Source: Streptomyces sp. DG2A-72
Lineage (GTDB): Bacteria > Actinomycetota > Actinomycetes > Streptomycetales > Streptomycetaceae
Reading direction: 5' to 3'
DNA: 64,000 nt
Assembly (NCBI RefSeq): GCF_030499575.1
Contig: NZ_JASTLC010000001.1
Coordinates: 3,372,001-3,436,000, forward strand
The position numbers were made by a program, and so were the translations under genes. Under the pieces are notes generated by a model, which saw only the letters and a list, made by a program, of their open reading frames with translations, was not told the origin of the DNA and did not search any database. Shown here piece by piece: positions 26,978-35,781 of the stretch (positions within the stretch are counted from its first letter, which is position 1; each line of letters begins with the position of its first letter).

Positions 26978-28376
26978 GGGCGTGTGCCGCGACCTGTGTC
27001 GGTAGCCAGCCGCGCGCCTCCAGTTCGTCGACGAGCCGGGCGTACGGCTCGGCGAAGAGGACCGTGCGGTCGGGGCGGGGGTCGACGACGGTCCGGATGC
27101 GGACCATCCGTTCGGCTGTGCCGGCTAGCGAGGTGCCGCCTCCGGTGCCGTACGCCGCCAACGCGGCCATGCCCAGCGCCGGTTCCGTCTGTTCCGGTAC
27201 CCGGGCCGTGCGGCCCAGGACGTCGGCGCGCAGCTGGTTCCAGTACGGGCTGCGGGCGGCGCCTCCGGTGAAGGTGAGGGTGCCGTCGAGCGGGGCGCCC
27301 AGGTGGTGCAGGTAGTCCAGGCAGAGGCGCTCGGCGAAGGCGACGCCCTGCAGCAGCGCGGCCCACAGGTCGGCGTCGCAGCTGGGTTCGCCGAGGACGA
27401 CGGCGGTGGCGGCCGGGGCCAGGAACGGGAAGCGTTCGCCCGGCGAGGCCAGCGGGTAGGTCACGGCGCCGGACGGTTCGAAGGCCGCCGCTCGTGCGTC
27501 CATGGCGGCCGGGTCGGCACCCGAGAACGCGGCGGTGAGCACGCCCGCGCCGACACTGGACGCCCCGCCGGGCAGCCACCCCCCGTCCGGCGCACGGTGG
27601 TTGTAGACGACGCCGGCCGGATCCCGGACGGGGTGCGAGGTGGCGCCCTTCAGCACCAGCGTCGTCCCGAGCACCGCGTTCCAGGAGCCCTCGCGCAGTG
27701 CGCCGGAGGCGATCTGGGCCGCGCAGCCGTCGGTCATCCCGGCGATGACCGGGGTGCCGGCGGGGATGCCTGTGGCCTCGGCGGCGGCCACGCAGACCTC
27801 GCCCAGCCGGGTGCCGGGCGGTACGACGTCCGGGAGCGCCCCGTCCGGCAGGCCGAGGATGTCCGGCCAGGCGTCGCGCTCCACGTCGTACGCCGTCTTC
27901 AGCGCATGACTGGAGTCGGCCGGCACCCGCCGGCCCACGAGCCGTGCGGTGATCACGTCGGGCTGGTGGGTGAGCCGTCCGGGTCCGTACGTCTCCGCCA
28001 GCCACCGCGCCTTCGGCAGTGCCCAGGTGTCCTGCACCGACAGCCCCGCCGCCCGGGCCTTGGCTCCCTGCTCGCCCGCCCGCCCGTCGTCGTACATCAG
28101 GGCCGGGCTGATCGGCTCCCCTGAGATGTCGGTCAGCAGTACCGTCCCGGACGTCCCGCACACCGCGACTCCGCGCACCTGTGCGTGCCGGGGCAGCGCG
28201 GCCTGGGACGCCGCGCACACCGCGTCCCACCACTCCCCCGGATCCTGCTCGTGCCGTACGCCGTCACGCCGACCGGTCAGCGGGGCCGTACCCCTGCCCA
28301 GGACCGTGCCGTCCGCGGCGACGAGCAGCGCCCGGACGCCCTGCGTCCCCAGGTCGATCCCGAGCCATGACTCCAT
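26943..28376 (-). CDS. FGGY-family carbohydrate kinase (xylulokinase-like)
   Basis: This 477-residue sugar or polyol kinase uses ATP to phosphorylate a pentulose or similar substrate. It begins MESWLGIDLGTQGVRALLV (phosphate-1 motif), has MYDDGRAGEQ, GMTDGCAAQIASGA, and the C-terminal FGGY-type segments FTGGAARSPYWNQLRADVLGR and EPALGMAALAAYG. The ATG at 28376 follows GGGAGG at 4 bases. The substrate is not readable from the sequence. It is divergent from a DeoR regulator and a second FGGY kinase at 30518, suggesting one polyol or pentose pathway. Its last codons (TMDTAEP) are the source-like unit of the adjacent 29-bp repeats. Confidence 0.88.
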   Translation of the reverse strand: MESWLGIDLGTQGVRALLVAADGTVLGRGTAPLTGRRDGVRHEQDPGEWWDAVCAASQAALPRHAQVRGVAVCGTSGTVLLTDISGEPISPALMYDDGRAGEQGAKARAAGLSVQDTWALPKARWLAETYGPGRLTHQPDVITARLVGRRVPADSSHALKTAYDVERDAWPDILGLPDGALPDVVPPGTRLGEVCVAAAEATGIPAGTPVIAGMTDGCAAQIASGALREGSWNAVLGTTLVLKGATSHPVRDPAGVVYNHRAPDGGWLPGGASSVGAGVLTAAFSGADPAAMDARAAAFEPSGAVTYPLASPGERFPFLAPAATAVVLGEPSCDADLWAALLQGVAFAERLCLDYLHHLGAPLDGTLTFTGGAARSPYWNQLRADVLGRTARVPEQTEPALGMAALAAYGTGGGTSLAGTAERMVRIRTVVDPRPDRTVLFAEPYARLVDELEARGWLPTQVAAHARARLTMDTAEP

Positions 28377-28470
28377 CGGACCTCCCACACCTGGCCGTGA
28401 ATTTCTCACTCTGCACCGAGGTTTCCACCTGCGCGAGGGATTGACGCCCCTCTTCCGCCGTTCCACCCTC

Positions 28471-28498
28471 TGTTAACGAGTCGATTCGACGTGTTAAC
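28471..28498. promoter_or_regulatory. Candidate DeoR operator between the divergent sugar genes
   Basis: The heptamer TGTTAAC occurs at 28471-28477 and again at 28492-28498, 21 bases apart (two helical turns), with TCGATTCGA between them. GTTAAC is itself palindromic. It lies in the divergent promoter region of the FGGY kinase and the DeoR gene. Confidence 0.5.
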
Positions 28499-28599
28499 CC
28501 ACGAACCCGGCGGTCACGGATGAACATGCAGGTGCGTGACGGCCACCGCTTCCTCGCCCCCGCTGCTCACGGCGTGCGTCCAGGACGAAGGATCGGGCG

Positions 28600-29418
28600 A
28601 TGAGCAACGCACAGCGGGGGCCCGCTGCCCGTCAGGCCGCCATGGCGGAGCAGGTCCTGGCCGACGGCTCGGCGACGGCCGCCGAGTTGGCCGAGCGCTT
28701 CGGGGTCAGCCTGATGACCATCCACCGGGACCTGGACGAGCTCGAACGGCAGGGGATCGTACGGAAGTTCAGAGGTGGCGTGACGGCGCAGCCGTCCGGG
28801 GTGTTCGAGTCGAATGTGCAGTACCGGCTGAAGACCATGCGGGCGGAGAAGGCCGCGGTCGCCGGGCATGCGATGAAGTCGATAGAGCCGGGTATGGCGA
28901 TCATGCTCGACGACTCCACCTCCACCCTGGAGATAGCCCGCAGGCTGCGGCTCGGCGAGGTGACCCCGCTGACGGTCGTCACCAACTTCCTGGAGGCGAT
29001 CAACCTCCTCTCCGACCAGCGCGGCATCCACCTGATGGCCCTCGGCGGCGACTACGATCCGCTGCACTCCTCCTTCCTCGGCGTGTCCTGCGTGGAGGCG
29101 GTGCAGTCGCTCCGTGTCGACGTCTGCTTCGCGTCCACGTCGGCCGTGCACGGGGGCTACGCCTACCACCAGGAACAGCACATCGTGTCCGTGAAGCGGG
29201 CGATGCTCGACTCGGCCGCGCGGAACGTCCTGCTGATCGACCACACCAAGCTCGCCCGGGTCGCCCTGCACCGGGTGGCCCCGCTCTCCCGCTTCGATCT
29301 GCTCCTCGTCGACGACGGGGCGTCGGCCGAGGCGCTGCGGGACCTGGACGAGCACAAGGTCCGTTACGAGGTCTGCGCGACGAAGGGCAGCGGCCATGAC
29401 CCAGCTGGACTTGCGTGA
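28600..29418 (+). CDS. DeoR/GlpR-family transcriptional regulator
   Basis: This 272-residue repressor of sugar catabolism has an N-terminal winged helix-turn-helix (about residues 15-65: MAEQVLADGSATAAELAERF then SLMTIHRDLDELERQGIVRK) and a C-terminal sugar-phosphate sensor domain with MLDDSTSTLE, VVTNFLEAI and the DHTKLARVALHRV region. It is the first gene of a plus-strand run with the 2-hydroxyacid dehydrogenase (45 bases apart) and the second FGGY kinase. The likely effector is the phosphorylated product of one of the kinases. Confidence 0.93.
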   Translation: MSNAQRGPAARQAAMAEQVLADGSATAAELAERFGVSLMTIHRDLDELERQGIVRKFRGGVTAQPSGVFESNVQYRLKTMRAEKAAVAGHAMKSIEPGMAIMLDDSTSTLEIARRLRLGEVTPLTVVTNFLEAINLLSDQRGIHLMALGGDYDPLHSSFLGVSCVEAVQSLRVDVCFASTSAVHGGYAYHQEQHIVSVKRAMLDSAARNVLLIDHTKLARVALHRVAPLSRFDLLLVDDGASAEALRDLDEHKVRYEVCATKGSGHDPAGLA

Positions 29419-29463
29419 ACTGCCCGACGTCATGTCTTCGACGCCGACGGGAGACGCACTGCG

Positions 29464-30498
29464 ATGAACGGGACGCTACGAGTCGTCGCCGCCGGAGATC
29501 ACTTCGTACTGCCGTCGCTGATCGCGTCGGCGGTGGGCGAGGAACTTCGCGACCACCCCTGTGACGTACGGGAGCTGACCCTCGGCTGGCCCCTCGAACC
29601 CTTCGGCCCGGTCGCCGAGGTGACGGAGGCGAGCGACGCCGAAGATGTACTGATCGAGGCGTTGTCGGACGACCGTGAGGTACTGGTCACGCAGATGGCC
29701 CCGGTCACCGAGCGCGTCCTCGCAGCCGCCCCGTCCCTCCGCCTGGTCGTGGTGTGCCGCGGCGGCCCGGTCAACGTCAACCTGGACGCGGCCAAGTCCC
29801 GTGACGTACGGGTGTGTTTCTCACCCGGCCGCAACGCCGCCGCCACCGCCGAGTTCACCGTCGGCCTGATGCTGGCGGCCCTGCGCCGTATCCCGCAGGC
29901 CCATGACCTCCTCGCCCGGCAAGGGAGTTGGCAGGGGGCGACCTACTACACGTACGAGCACAGCGGCCTGGAGCTGGAGGACCTGCCCGTCGGGCTCGTC
30001 GGCTACGGGGCGGTCGGCAGCAGAGTGGCCCGCGTCCTGTGCGCCTTCGGCGCACGGGTCATGGTGTACGACCCCTACGTCCACGGCGAGATCCACGGAC
30101 TGCGGCTGTCGTCCCTGGACGAGTTGCTCACCCGCTCCCAGGTGATCACCCTGCACGCCCGCCTCACCCCCGAGACCCGCGGCCTGATCGGCGCCCGCGA
30201 ACTGGCTCTCCTCCCGCCCGGCGCGGTCGTCGTGAACGCGGCCCGCGGCCCTCTCCTCGACGAGGACGCCCTCTGCAACGTGCTGGAGAGCGGACGGCTG
30301 TCGGCGGCGGCACTGGACACATACGAGCGGGAGCCGCTCCCCGCCGGCTCACGGCTGCCGGGCCTCGCGGAACGCGTCGTACTGACCCCGCACTTGGGCG
30401 GCGCGAGCCGAGCGACGGCCGAGAAGGCGGCGGCGATCGCGGCCGGCGAGGTCGGACGGTGGGTGCGCGGGGAGCCGCCGGCGCACGGCTTGGGGTGA
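29464..30498 (+). CDS. D-isomer-specific 2-hydroxyacid dehydrogenase (SerA-like)
   Basis: This 344-residue NAD(P)-dependent dehydrogenase is of the phosphoglycerate-dehydrogenase-like group. The nucleotide-binding motif GLVGYGAVGSRVAR is at about residue 178. The catalytic Arg, Glu and His are in NAARGPLLDEDAL, DTYEREPLP and LTPHLGG. It lacks the C-terminal ACT/regulatory domain of true SerA, so a role in sugar-acid or polyol breakdown fits better than serine synthesis. It lies between the DeoR gene and the second FGGY kinase (19 bases upstream), in what looks like one operon. Confidence 0.87.
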   Translation: MNGTLRVVAAGDHFVLPSLIASAVGEELRDHPCDVRELTLGWPLEPFGPVAEVTEASDAEDVLIEALSDDREVLVTQMAPVTERVLAAAPSLRLVVVCRGGPVNVNLDAAKSRDVRVCFSPGRNAAATAEFTVGLMLAALRRIPQAHDLLARQGSWQGATYYTYEHSGLELEDLPVGLVGYGAVGSRVARVLCAFGARVMVYDPYVHGEIHGLRLSSLDELLTRSQVITLHARLTPETRGLIGARELALLPPGAVVVNAARGPLLDEDALCNVLESGRLSAAALDTYEREPLPAGSRLPGLAERVVLTPHLGGASRATAEKAAAIAAGEVGRWVRGEPPAHGLG

Positions 30499-30517
30499 GG
30501 ACTGGAGGTAGGGCTCT

Positions 30518-31963
30518 ATGTACATCGGGATCGATGTGGGCACGTCCATGGTCAAGGCAGCGGCCTTCGGCCGTAGCGGCCGTGAACTCGCCGTCGAGGC
30601 ACGGCCGGTGCGGCTGTCCCTGCACGGCGGGTTCGTCGAGCAGGACATGGAGGACGTGTACGGGGCGGTGGTCGCCGTACTCGACGCGCTGACCGCCCGC
30701 TTGCCCGAGGAACAGGTCGAGCTGGCAGGCCTCACCGGTCAGGGCGACGGAGTATGGCTGGTCGACGACTCGGGGCGTCCGATCCGCCCCGCCGCCTCCT
30801 GGATGGACGGCCGCGCCCATGAACTGCTCGACCAGTGGCAGGCGGACGGCACCTTCGAGACGGTGTTCCGGCGCACCGGCAACGCGATGTTCCCGGGCTG
30901 TCCGGGGCCGCTCCTCGCCTGGCTGGACGCGCACGAGCCGAAGTCGCTCGACGCCGCGAAGGCGGCCGTGTACTGCAAGGACATGGTGTTCCAGCGGCTG
31001 ACGGGGGCGGCGCGGGCGACGACGGACGTGTCGGACGCGTCGATGCCGTTCCTGGACCCGAGGTCGCGGTCGTACGACAACCGGGTGGTGGAGCTGCTGG
31101 GGCTGACCCACCGGCGGGCCCTGCTCGCCCCCGTCAGCGACCCACTGGCTACAGCCGAGGCACGCGGCGAAGGGCTGCCGTCGGGCACCCGGCTCGCGAA
31201 CGGCCCCTACGACCTCCCCGCCAGCGCGCTCGGCGCCGGCGTCACCTCCCCGGGCGACGGTCTGCTGATCGTGGGCACATGCCTCGCCGCCCTCGTCGCG
31301 ACGGCCGACCTGGACCTGACCGGCGAGCCCGCCGGCCTGTACATCTCCACCGACCGGCCCGGCCACTGGCTGCGTGCGATGCCGGCGATGGTCGGGACGG
31401 CGGCGCTGGACTGGGTGCTGTCGACGACGGGCGTCGCGCATGAGGAGGTGGACGCCCTGCTGACCGACACCCCGCCCGGCGCGCACGGCGTCCGCGTCCT
31501 GCCGTACTTCGCGCCCTCGGGCGAGCGCGCGCCTTTCGTCGAGCCCGGCCTGCGCGCCGAACTCACCGGCGTCAGCCTGGAGTCGACCCGTGGCGACCTG
31601 GTCCGCGCGACCTGCGAGGGCATCGGTTATGCCGCCCGGCACTGTCTGGAGGCGGCGGGTCTGACGGGGTCGCTCGCGGTGTGCGGGGGCGGTACCCGCA
31701 GCCATGCCTGGATGCGGCTGCTCGCCGATGTGCTGGGCCGGCCGCTGCGGGTGGTCGAGGGCGAGGTGGGCGCGCGGGGCGCGGTACTGGCGGCGGCCGA
31801 GCGGTACGGGGTCGCGCTGGACGAGGGCGCGTGGACGGAGCCGACGGAGGTCGTCGAGCCGGACGCGGGGCGGGCCGCGTATTACGCGCGGGCGTATCGG
31901 GACCATTTGACCCGGCTGGCGCAGGCGCGGGCCGCAGTCGGCGCCGCGGGGCGGACCGCCTGA
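30518..31963 (+). CDS. FGGY-family carbohydrate kinase, second copy
   Basis: This is a 481-residue FGGY kinase, distantly related to the one at 26943. It begins MYIGIDVGTSMVKAAAFG, has SWMDGRAHE, YCKDMVFQRLTG, VGTCLAALVATADL, LPYFAPSGERAPFVEP and the C-terminal CGGGTRSHAWMRLLADVLGR. The start follows GGAGGT. It is closer to the erythritol/xylulose/lyxose kinase groups than to glycerol kinase, but the substrate cannot be fixed. Its TGA stop overlaps the ATG of the small zinc-ribbon gene, so the two are translationally coupled. Confidence 0.88.
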   Translation: MYIGIDVGTSMVKAAAFGRSGRELAVEARPVRLSLHGGFVEQDMEDVYGAVVAVLDALTARLPEEQVELAGLTGQGDGVWLVDDSGRPIRPAASWMDGRAHELLDQWQADGTFETVFRRTGNAMFPGCPGPLLAWLDAHEPKSLDAAKAAVYCKDMVFQRLTGAARATTDVSDASMPFLDPRSRSYDNRVVELLGLTHRRALLAPVSDPLATAEARGEGLPSGTRLANGPYDLPASALGAGVTSPGDGLLIVGTCLAALVATADLDLTGEPAGLYISTDRPGHWLRAMPAMVGTAALDWVLSTTGVAHEEVDALLTDTPPGAHGVRVLPYFAPSGERAPFVEPGLRAELTGVSLESTRGDLVRATCEGIGYAARHCLEAAGLTGSLAVCGGGTRSHAWMRLLADVLGRPLRVVEGEVGARGAVLAAAERYGVALDEGAWTEPTEVVEPDAGRAAYYARAYRDHLTRLAQARAAVGAAGRTA

Positions 31964-32157
31964 TGTTCCGGCGGTGCCCGAACTGCGGTGGCGGCCCGCT
32001 CCAGGAGTTCCGCGAGCTGGATGACGCGGAGAAGGAGATCGTCCGGCAGCGGAAGAAGGAGTTTCCGCCGGAGGCCTACGTCCGGTGCGCCCGCGACGGC
32101 TGCAGACGGTTCCAGCGGAAACTCAAGTGGGACGACGGCGGGAACTTCCCCGAGTGA
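31963..32157 (+). CDS. Small zinc-ribbon protein (64 aa)
   Basis: The 64-residue product has CPNCGG at residues 5-10 and a second pair CARDGC, forming a likely zinc ribbon, with a charged helix between. The ATG shares one base with the TGA stop of the upstream kinase (TGATG), a classic coupling overlap. I do not recognise a function. Its tight coupling hints at co-expression with the kinase, but the gene could also be a general conserved small protein. Confidence 0.78.
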   Translation: MFRRCPNCGGGPLQEFRELDDAEKEIVRQRKKEFPPEAYVRCARDGCRRFQRKLKWDDGGNFPE

Positions 32158-32176
32158 TCCCGACCGGCGGTGATGC

Positions 32177-32821
32177 TTACAGGTTGCTGAAGTCCGGCCC
32201 CTTCGTCCGCGTGCGCTTGATCTCGTAGAAGCCGGGGACCGAGGCCACGGCGAGGGTGCCGTCCCAGAGGCGGGCGGCCTCCTCGCCCTTGGGGGCGGGG
32301 GTGACGACCGGGCCGAAGAAGGCGATCTGCTCGCCGTCGGCGCCGGGCACGGCGATGACGGGGGTGCCGACGTCCTGGCCGACCTTGTCGATGCCCTCCT
32401 TGTGGGAGGCGCGCAGCTCGGCGTCGAACTCGAAGTCCTCCTGGTCGAAGTAGTCGATCAGGTCGGCGGGCAGGCCGGTCTCGGCCAGGGCGCCGACGAC
32501 GGCCTCACGGGTCGGGCCCTCACCCTGGTTGTGGATGCGCGTGCCGAGCGCGGTGTAGAGAGGGCCGAGAACTTCGGAGCCGTGCTTCTGCCAGGCCGCG
32601 GTGACCACGCGAATCGGCTGCCAGGCGGTGGTGGCGAGCATCTCCCGGTACTCCTCGGGCAGCTCGTCCACCTTCGGCTCGTTCAGTACGGCCAGGCTCA
32701 TGATGTGCCAGCGGACCTCGATGTCCCGGACCTTCTCCACCTCCAGCACCCAGCGGGAGGTCATCCAGGCCCAGGGGCACAACGGGTCGAACCAGAAGTC
32801 GACGGGGGTCTTGTCCGACAT
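32177..32821 (-). CDS. DsbA-family thioredoxin-fold protein (mycothiol-dependent nitroreductase type)
   Basis: This 214-residue thioredoxin-fold protein begins MSDKTPVDFWFDPLCPWAWMTSRW. The active site is CPWA, with one cysteine only. That matches the actinobacterial DsbA-like group that includes Mycobacterium Rv2466c, a mycothiol-dependent reductase. There is no signal peptide, so it acts in the cytoplasm. The ATG at 32821 follows AGGAG. It is divergent from pepN (first copy). Confidence 0.88.
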   Translation of the reverse strand: MSDKTPVDFWFDPLCPWAWMTSRWVLEVEKVRDIEVRWHIMSLAVLNEPKVDELPEEYREMLATTAWQPIRVVTAAWQKHGSEVLGPLYTALGTRIHNQGEGPTREAVVGALAETGLPADLIDYFDQEDFEFDAELRASHKEGIDKVGQDVGTPVIAVPGADGEQIAFFGPVVTPAPKGEEAARLWDGTLAVASVPGFYEIKRTRTKGPDFSNL

Positions 32822-32969
32822 GTCTCTCCTCATGAGGCGGGCAGGTCTCCGCGGAACGTCTGGGGAACGTCCCTGCTCGCCCGGCCATTCCCTGATGCCG
32901 CGTGTCAGGGCCACATGGCAGGATCAGTGCTGTCCGCATACTGAACACACCCCCGAGGGAGTGCCGCCC

Positions 32970-35558
32970 GTGCCCGGTGAGAATCTGTCCCGCGACGAGG
33001 CCCGGGAGCGGGCCGCCCTGCTCTCCGTCGACGGGTACGACGTGTCCCTCGACGTGCGCTCCGCCATCGGTGGCGGGGACGGCGAGGACGGGGCGCCGCG
33101 CACCTTCCGTTCGGTCACCACGATCCGCTTCCGCTGCGCCGAGCCCGGCGCCACCAGCTTCGCGGACCTGATCGCGCCGAGCGTGACGGCCGTCTCCCTC
33201 AACGGCAAGGACCTCGACCCGAGCGAGGTCTTCGACGGGACTCGGATCACCCTGGAGGACCTCGCCGCCGACAACGAACTCGTCGTCGACGCCCAGTGCG
33301 CCTACTCCCGCACCGGCGAGGGCCTGCACCGCTTCGTCGACCCCGAGGACGGCGAGGTCTACCTCTACACGCAGTACGAGCCCGCCGACTCCCGCCGCGT
33401 TTTCGCCAATTTCGAGCAGCCGGACCTCAAGGCCCCGTTCCGCTTCGAGGTGCGGGCGCCTCAGGAGTGGACGGTGTGGAGCAACGGCGTCGGTGAACTC
33501 GCGGACGGGGTATGGCGTTTCGCGGAGACGAAGCCGATCTCGACGTACATCACGTGTGTGGTGGCGGGCCCGTACCACTACGTCACGGACTCGTACTCCC
33601 GTACGTTCACCGACGGCACGACGCTGGACATCCCCCTCGGCGCCCTGTGCCGCAAGGGACTCGCCCCCTACTTCGACGCCGACGACGTGTTCCTGGTGAC
33701 CAAGCAGGGCCTGGACTTCTTCCACGACCACTTCGACTACCCGTACCCCTTCGGGAAGTACGACCAGGCGTTCGTGCCCGAGTACAACCTCGGCGCGATG
33801 GAGAACCCGGGACTGGTCACCTTCCGGGAGGAGTTCATCTTCCGGGGCAAGGTGACGCGGGCGTCGTACGAGGGCCGCGCGAACGTCGTGCTGCACGAGA
33901 TGGCGCACATGTGGTTCGGCGACCTGGTCACCATGGAGTGGTGGGACGACCTGTGGCTGAAGGAGTCGTTCGCCGACTTCATGGGCGCGTTCTCGCTGGT
34001 CGGCGCGACCCGCTTCCAGGACGGCTGGATCACCTTCGCCAACCGCCGCAAGGCGTGGGCGTACCGCGCGGACCAGCTCCCCTCCACGCACCCCATCACG
34101 GCGGACATCCGTGACCTCCAGGACGCGAAGCTGAACTTCGACGGCATCACGTACGCCAAGGGGGCTTCGGTCCTGAAGCAACTCGTCGCCTACGTCGGTC
34201 AGGACGCGTTCCTGGAGGGCGCGCGGCGCTACTTCAAGCGGAACGCGTACGGCAATACGCGCCTCGGTGATCTGCTGTCGGTGCTGGAGGAGACCAGCGG
34301 GCGGGACATGGCCGCGTGGGCGCGGTCCTGGCTCCAGACGGCCGGGGTCAACTCGCTGACCCCGCAGGTGCTGCTGCGCCCGGACGGCCGGATCGACGAG
34401 CTGGCGGTGGTGCAGGAGGCCCCCGAATCGCACCCTGAGCTGCGGCCGCACCGGGTGGCCGTGGGGCTGTACCGGCGTTCCGAAGGCGGGGCGCTGGAGC
34501 GGTACGCGCGCGCCGAGGTGGACGTCGACGGGCCGCGTACGGTCGTGGCGGAGCTGGCGGGTGCTCAGGCGCCGGAGCTGGTCCTGGTCAACGACGACGA
34601 CCTGACGTACTGCAAGATCCGCTTCGACGACACCTCGCTGGCCACGCTGAAGGACGGTCTCGGCGGGATGACCGACCCGCTGGCGCGGGCCCTGTGCTGG
34701 TCGGCGCTGTGGAATCTCACCCGGGACGCGCTGCTGCCGGCGCGGGACTTCATCGGGCTCGTGCTGCGGTTCGCGGGGCGCGAGTCGGACATCGGGGTGC
34801 TCCAGATGCTGCACGCCTGGGCGAACTCGGCGCTGGTGCACTATGTGGCGCCCGGGTGGCGGCCGGTCGGCAAACGGCTGCTGGCCGAGGGCGCGTTGCG
34901 TGAGCTGCGGGGTGCCGCGCCGGGCAGCGAGCACCAGCTGGCGTGGGCGCGGTTCTTCGCGACGGTGGCGGCGGGCGAGGGCGATCTGAAGCTGCTGAAG
35001 GGGCTGCTGGAGGGCACAGAGACGATCGAGGGCCTGGCGGTGGACCAGGAGCTGCGCTGGGTGTTCCTGGAACCCCTCGCCGCGCACGGGGTCGCCGGCG
35101 AGTCGGCGCTCGCCGCCGAACTGGCCCGCGACGACACCGCGTCCGGCAAGCGCCACCAGGTCCGCTGCCTCGCCGCGCGCCCGTCGGCCGCGGTCAAGGC
35201 GCAGGCGTGGGCGCAGGTCGTCGAGTCCGACGCGCTGTCCAACGCGCTGGTCGAGGCGACGATCGCGGGGTTCGGGCAGCCGTCGCAGCGGGAGCTGATC
35301 GCGCCGTACGCCGAGAAGTACTTCGCGGCCATCGAGCGGGTGTGGTCCGAGCGGTCGATCCAGATCGGGATGGACGTGGTGCGGGGGCTGTTCCCGGGGT
35401 TGCAGGACTCCGAGGAGACCCTGGCGGCCACGGATGTCTGGCTGTCGGCGCACGGGACGGCGGCACCGGCCCTGCGGCGGCTGGTGCTGGAGGCGCGGGA
35501 CGATCTGGCGCGGGGGCTGCGGGGGCAGGCGTGCGATGCGGCGGCCGACGGCCGGTGA
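32970..35558 (+). CDS. pepN: Aminopeptidase N (M1 family), first copy
   Basis: This is an M1 zinc aminopeptidase of 862 residues that removes N-terminal residues from peptides in the cytoplasm. It has the exopeptidase motif GAMENPG (about residue 275) and the zinc site HEMAHMWFGDLV with the downstream Glu in LWLKESFA (about residues 307-330). A C-terminal ERAP-like helical domain ends the protein. A GTG at 32970 is chosen because GAGGGA lies 9 bases upstream; the GTG at 32961 is less likely. A close paralogue is at 51969. The two share the start (PGENLSRDEA / PGTNLTREEA) and the whole architecture. Confidence 0.94.
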   Translation: MPGENLSRDEARERAALLSVDGYDVSLDVRSAIGGGDGEDGAPRTFRSVTTIRFRCAEPGATSFADLIAPSVTAVSLNGKDLDPSEVFDGTRITLEDLAADNELVVDAQCAYSRTGEGLHRFVDPEDGEVYLYTQYEPADSRRVFANFEQPDLKAPFRFEVRAPQEWTVWSNGVGELADGVWRFAETKPISTYITCVVAGPYHYVTDSYSRTFTDGTTLDIPLGALCRKGLAPYFDADDVFLVTKQGLDFFHDHFDYPYPFGKYDQAFVPEYNLGAMENPGLVTFREEFIFRGKVTRASYEGRANVVLHEMAHMWFGDLVTMEWWDDLWLKESFADFMGAFSLVGATRFQDGWITFANRRKAWAYRADQLPSTHPITADIRDLQDAKLNFDGITYAKGASVLKQLVAYVGQDAFLEGARRYFKRNAYGNTRLGDLLSVLEETSGRDMAAWARSWLQTAGVNSLTPQVLLRPDGRIDELAVVQEAPESHPELRPHRVAVGLYRRSEGGALERYARAEVDVDGPRTVVAELAGAQAPELVLVNDDDLTYCKIRFDDTSLATLKDGLGGMTDPLARALCWSALWNLTRDALLPARDFIGLVLRFAGRESDIGVLQMLHAWANSALVHYVAPGWRPVGKRLLAEGALRELRGAAPGSEHQLAWARFFATVAAGEGDLKLLKGLLEGTETIEGLAVDQELRWVFLEPLAAHGVAGESALAAELARDDTASGKRHQVRCLAARPSAAVKAQAWAQVVESDALSNALVEATIAGFGQPSQRELIAPYAEKYFAAIERVWSERSIQIGMDVVRGLFPGLQDSEETLAATDVWLSAHGTAAPALRRLVLEARDDLARGLRGQACDAAADGR

Positions 35559-35634
35559 TCCATGGCCCGTAGGACCTTTGGCCAACGATCACGGCCTTCC
35601 GTGACCGTTACGGAATTCAGGCAATAGCAGCCGT

Positions 35635-35667
35635 AACCCCTGGTCCAACCCGAACGGACCAGGGGTT
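35635..35667 (+). terminator. Terminator of pepN (first copy)
   Basis: Perfect 12-bp stem: AACCCCTGGTCC (35635-35646) and GGACCAGGGGTT (35656-35667), 9-base loop, then TT. It lies 77 bases after the pepN stop codon. Confidence 0.85.
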
Positions 35668-35781
35668 TTCCGTGCCTACTCGGCATCCGAACACTCGTCC
35701 TTTAGTGCCAGGTTGTCCGCTTTTGTCGACGGGCGTGTAACAACGGTTAAAGGGCGGATCGGACGCGGGAACCTCCGGGTC

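Noticed and set aside
26914..28233. Alternative minus-strand frame in the FGGY kinase region
   Set aside because: It is Arg/Gly-rich, and only the frame ending at 26943 has kinase motifs.
32520..35585. Very long minus-strand frame opposite pepN
   Set aside because: It is an antisense shadow of the aminopeptidase gene. The product is dominated by Arg, Gly, Val and Asp and has no recognisable domain.
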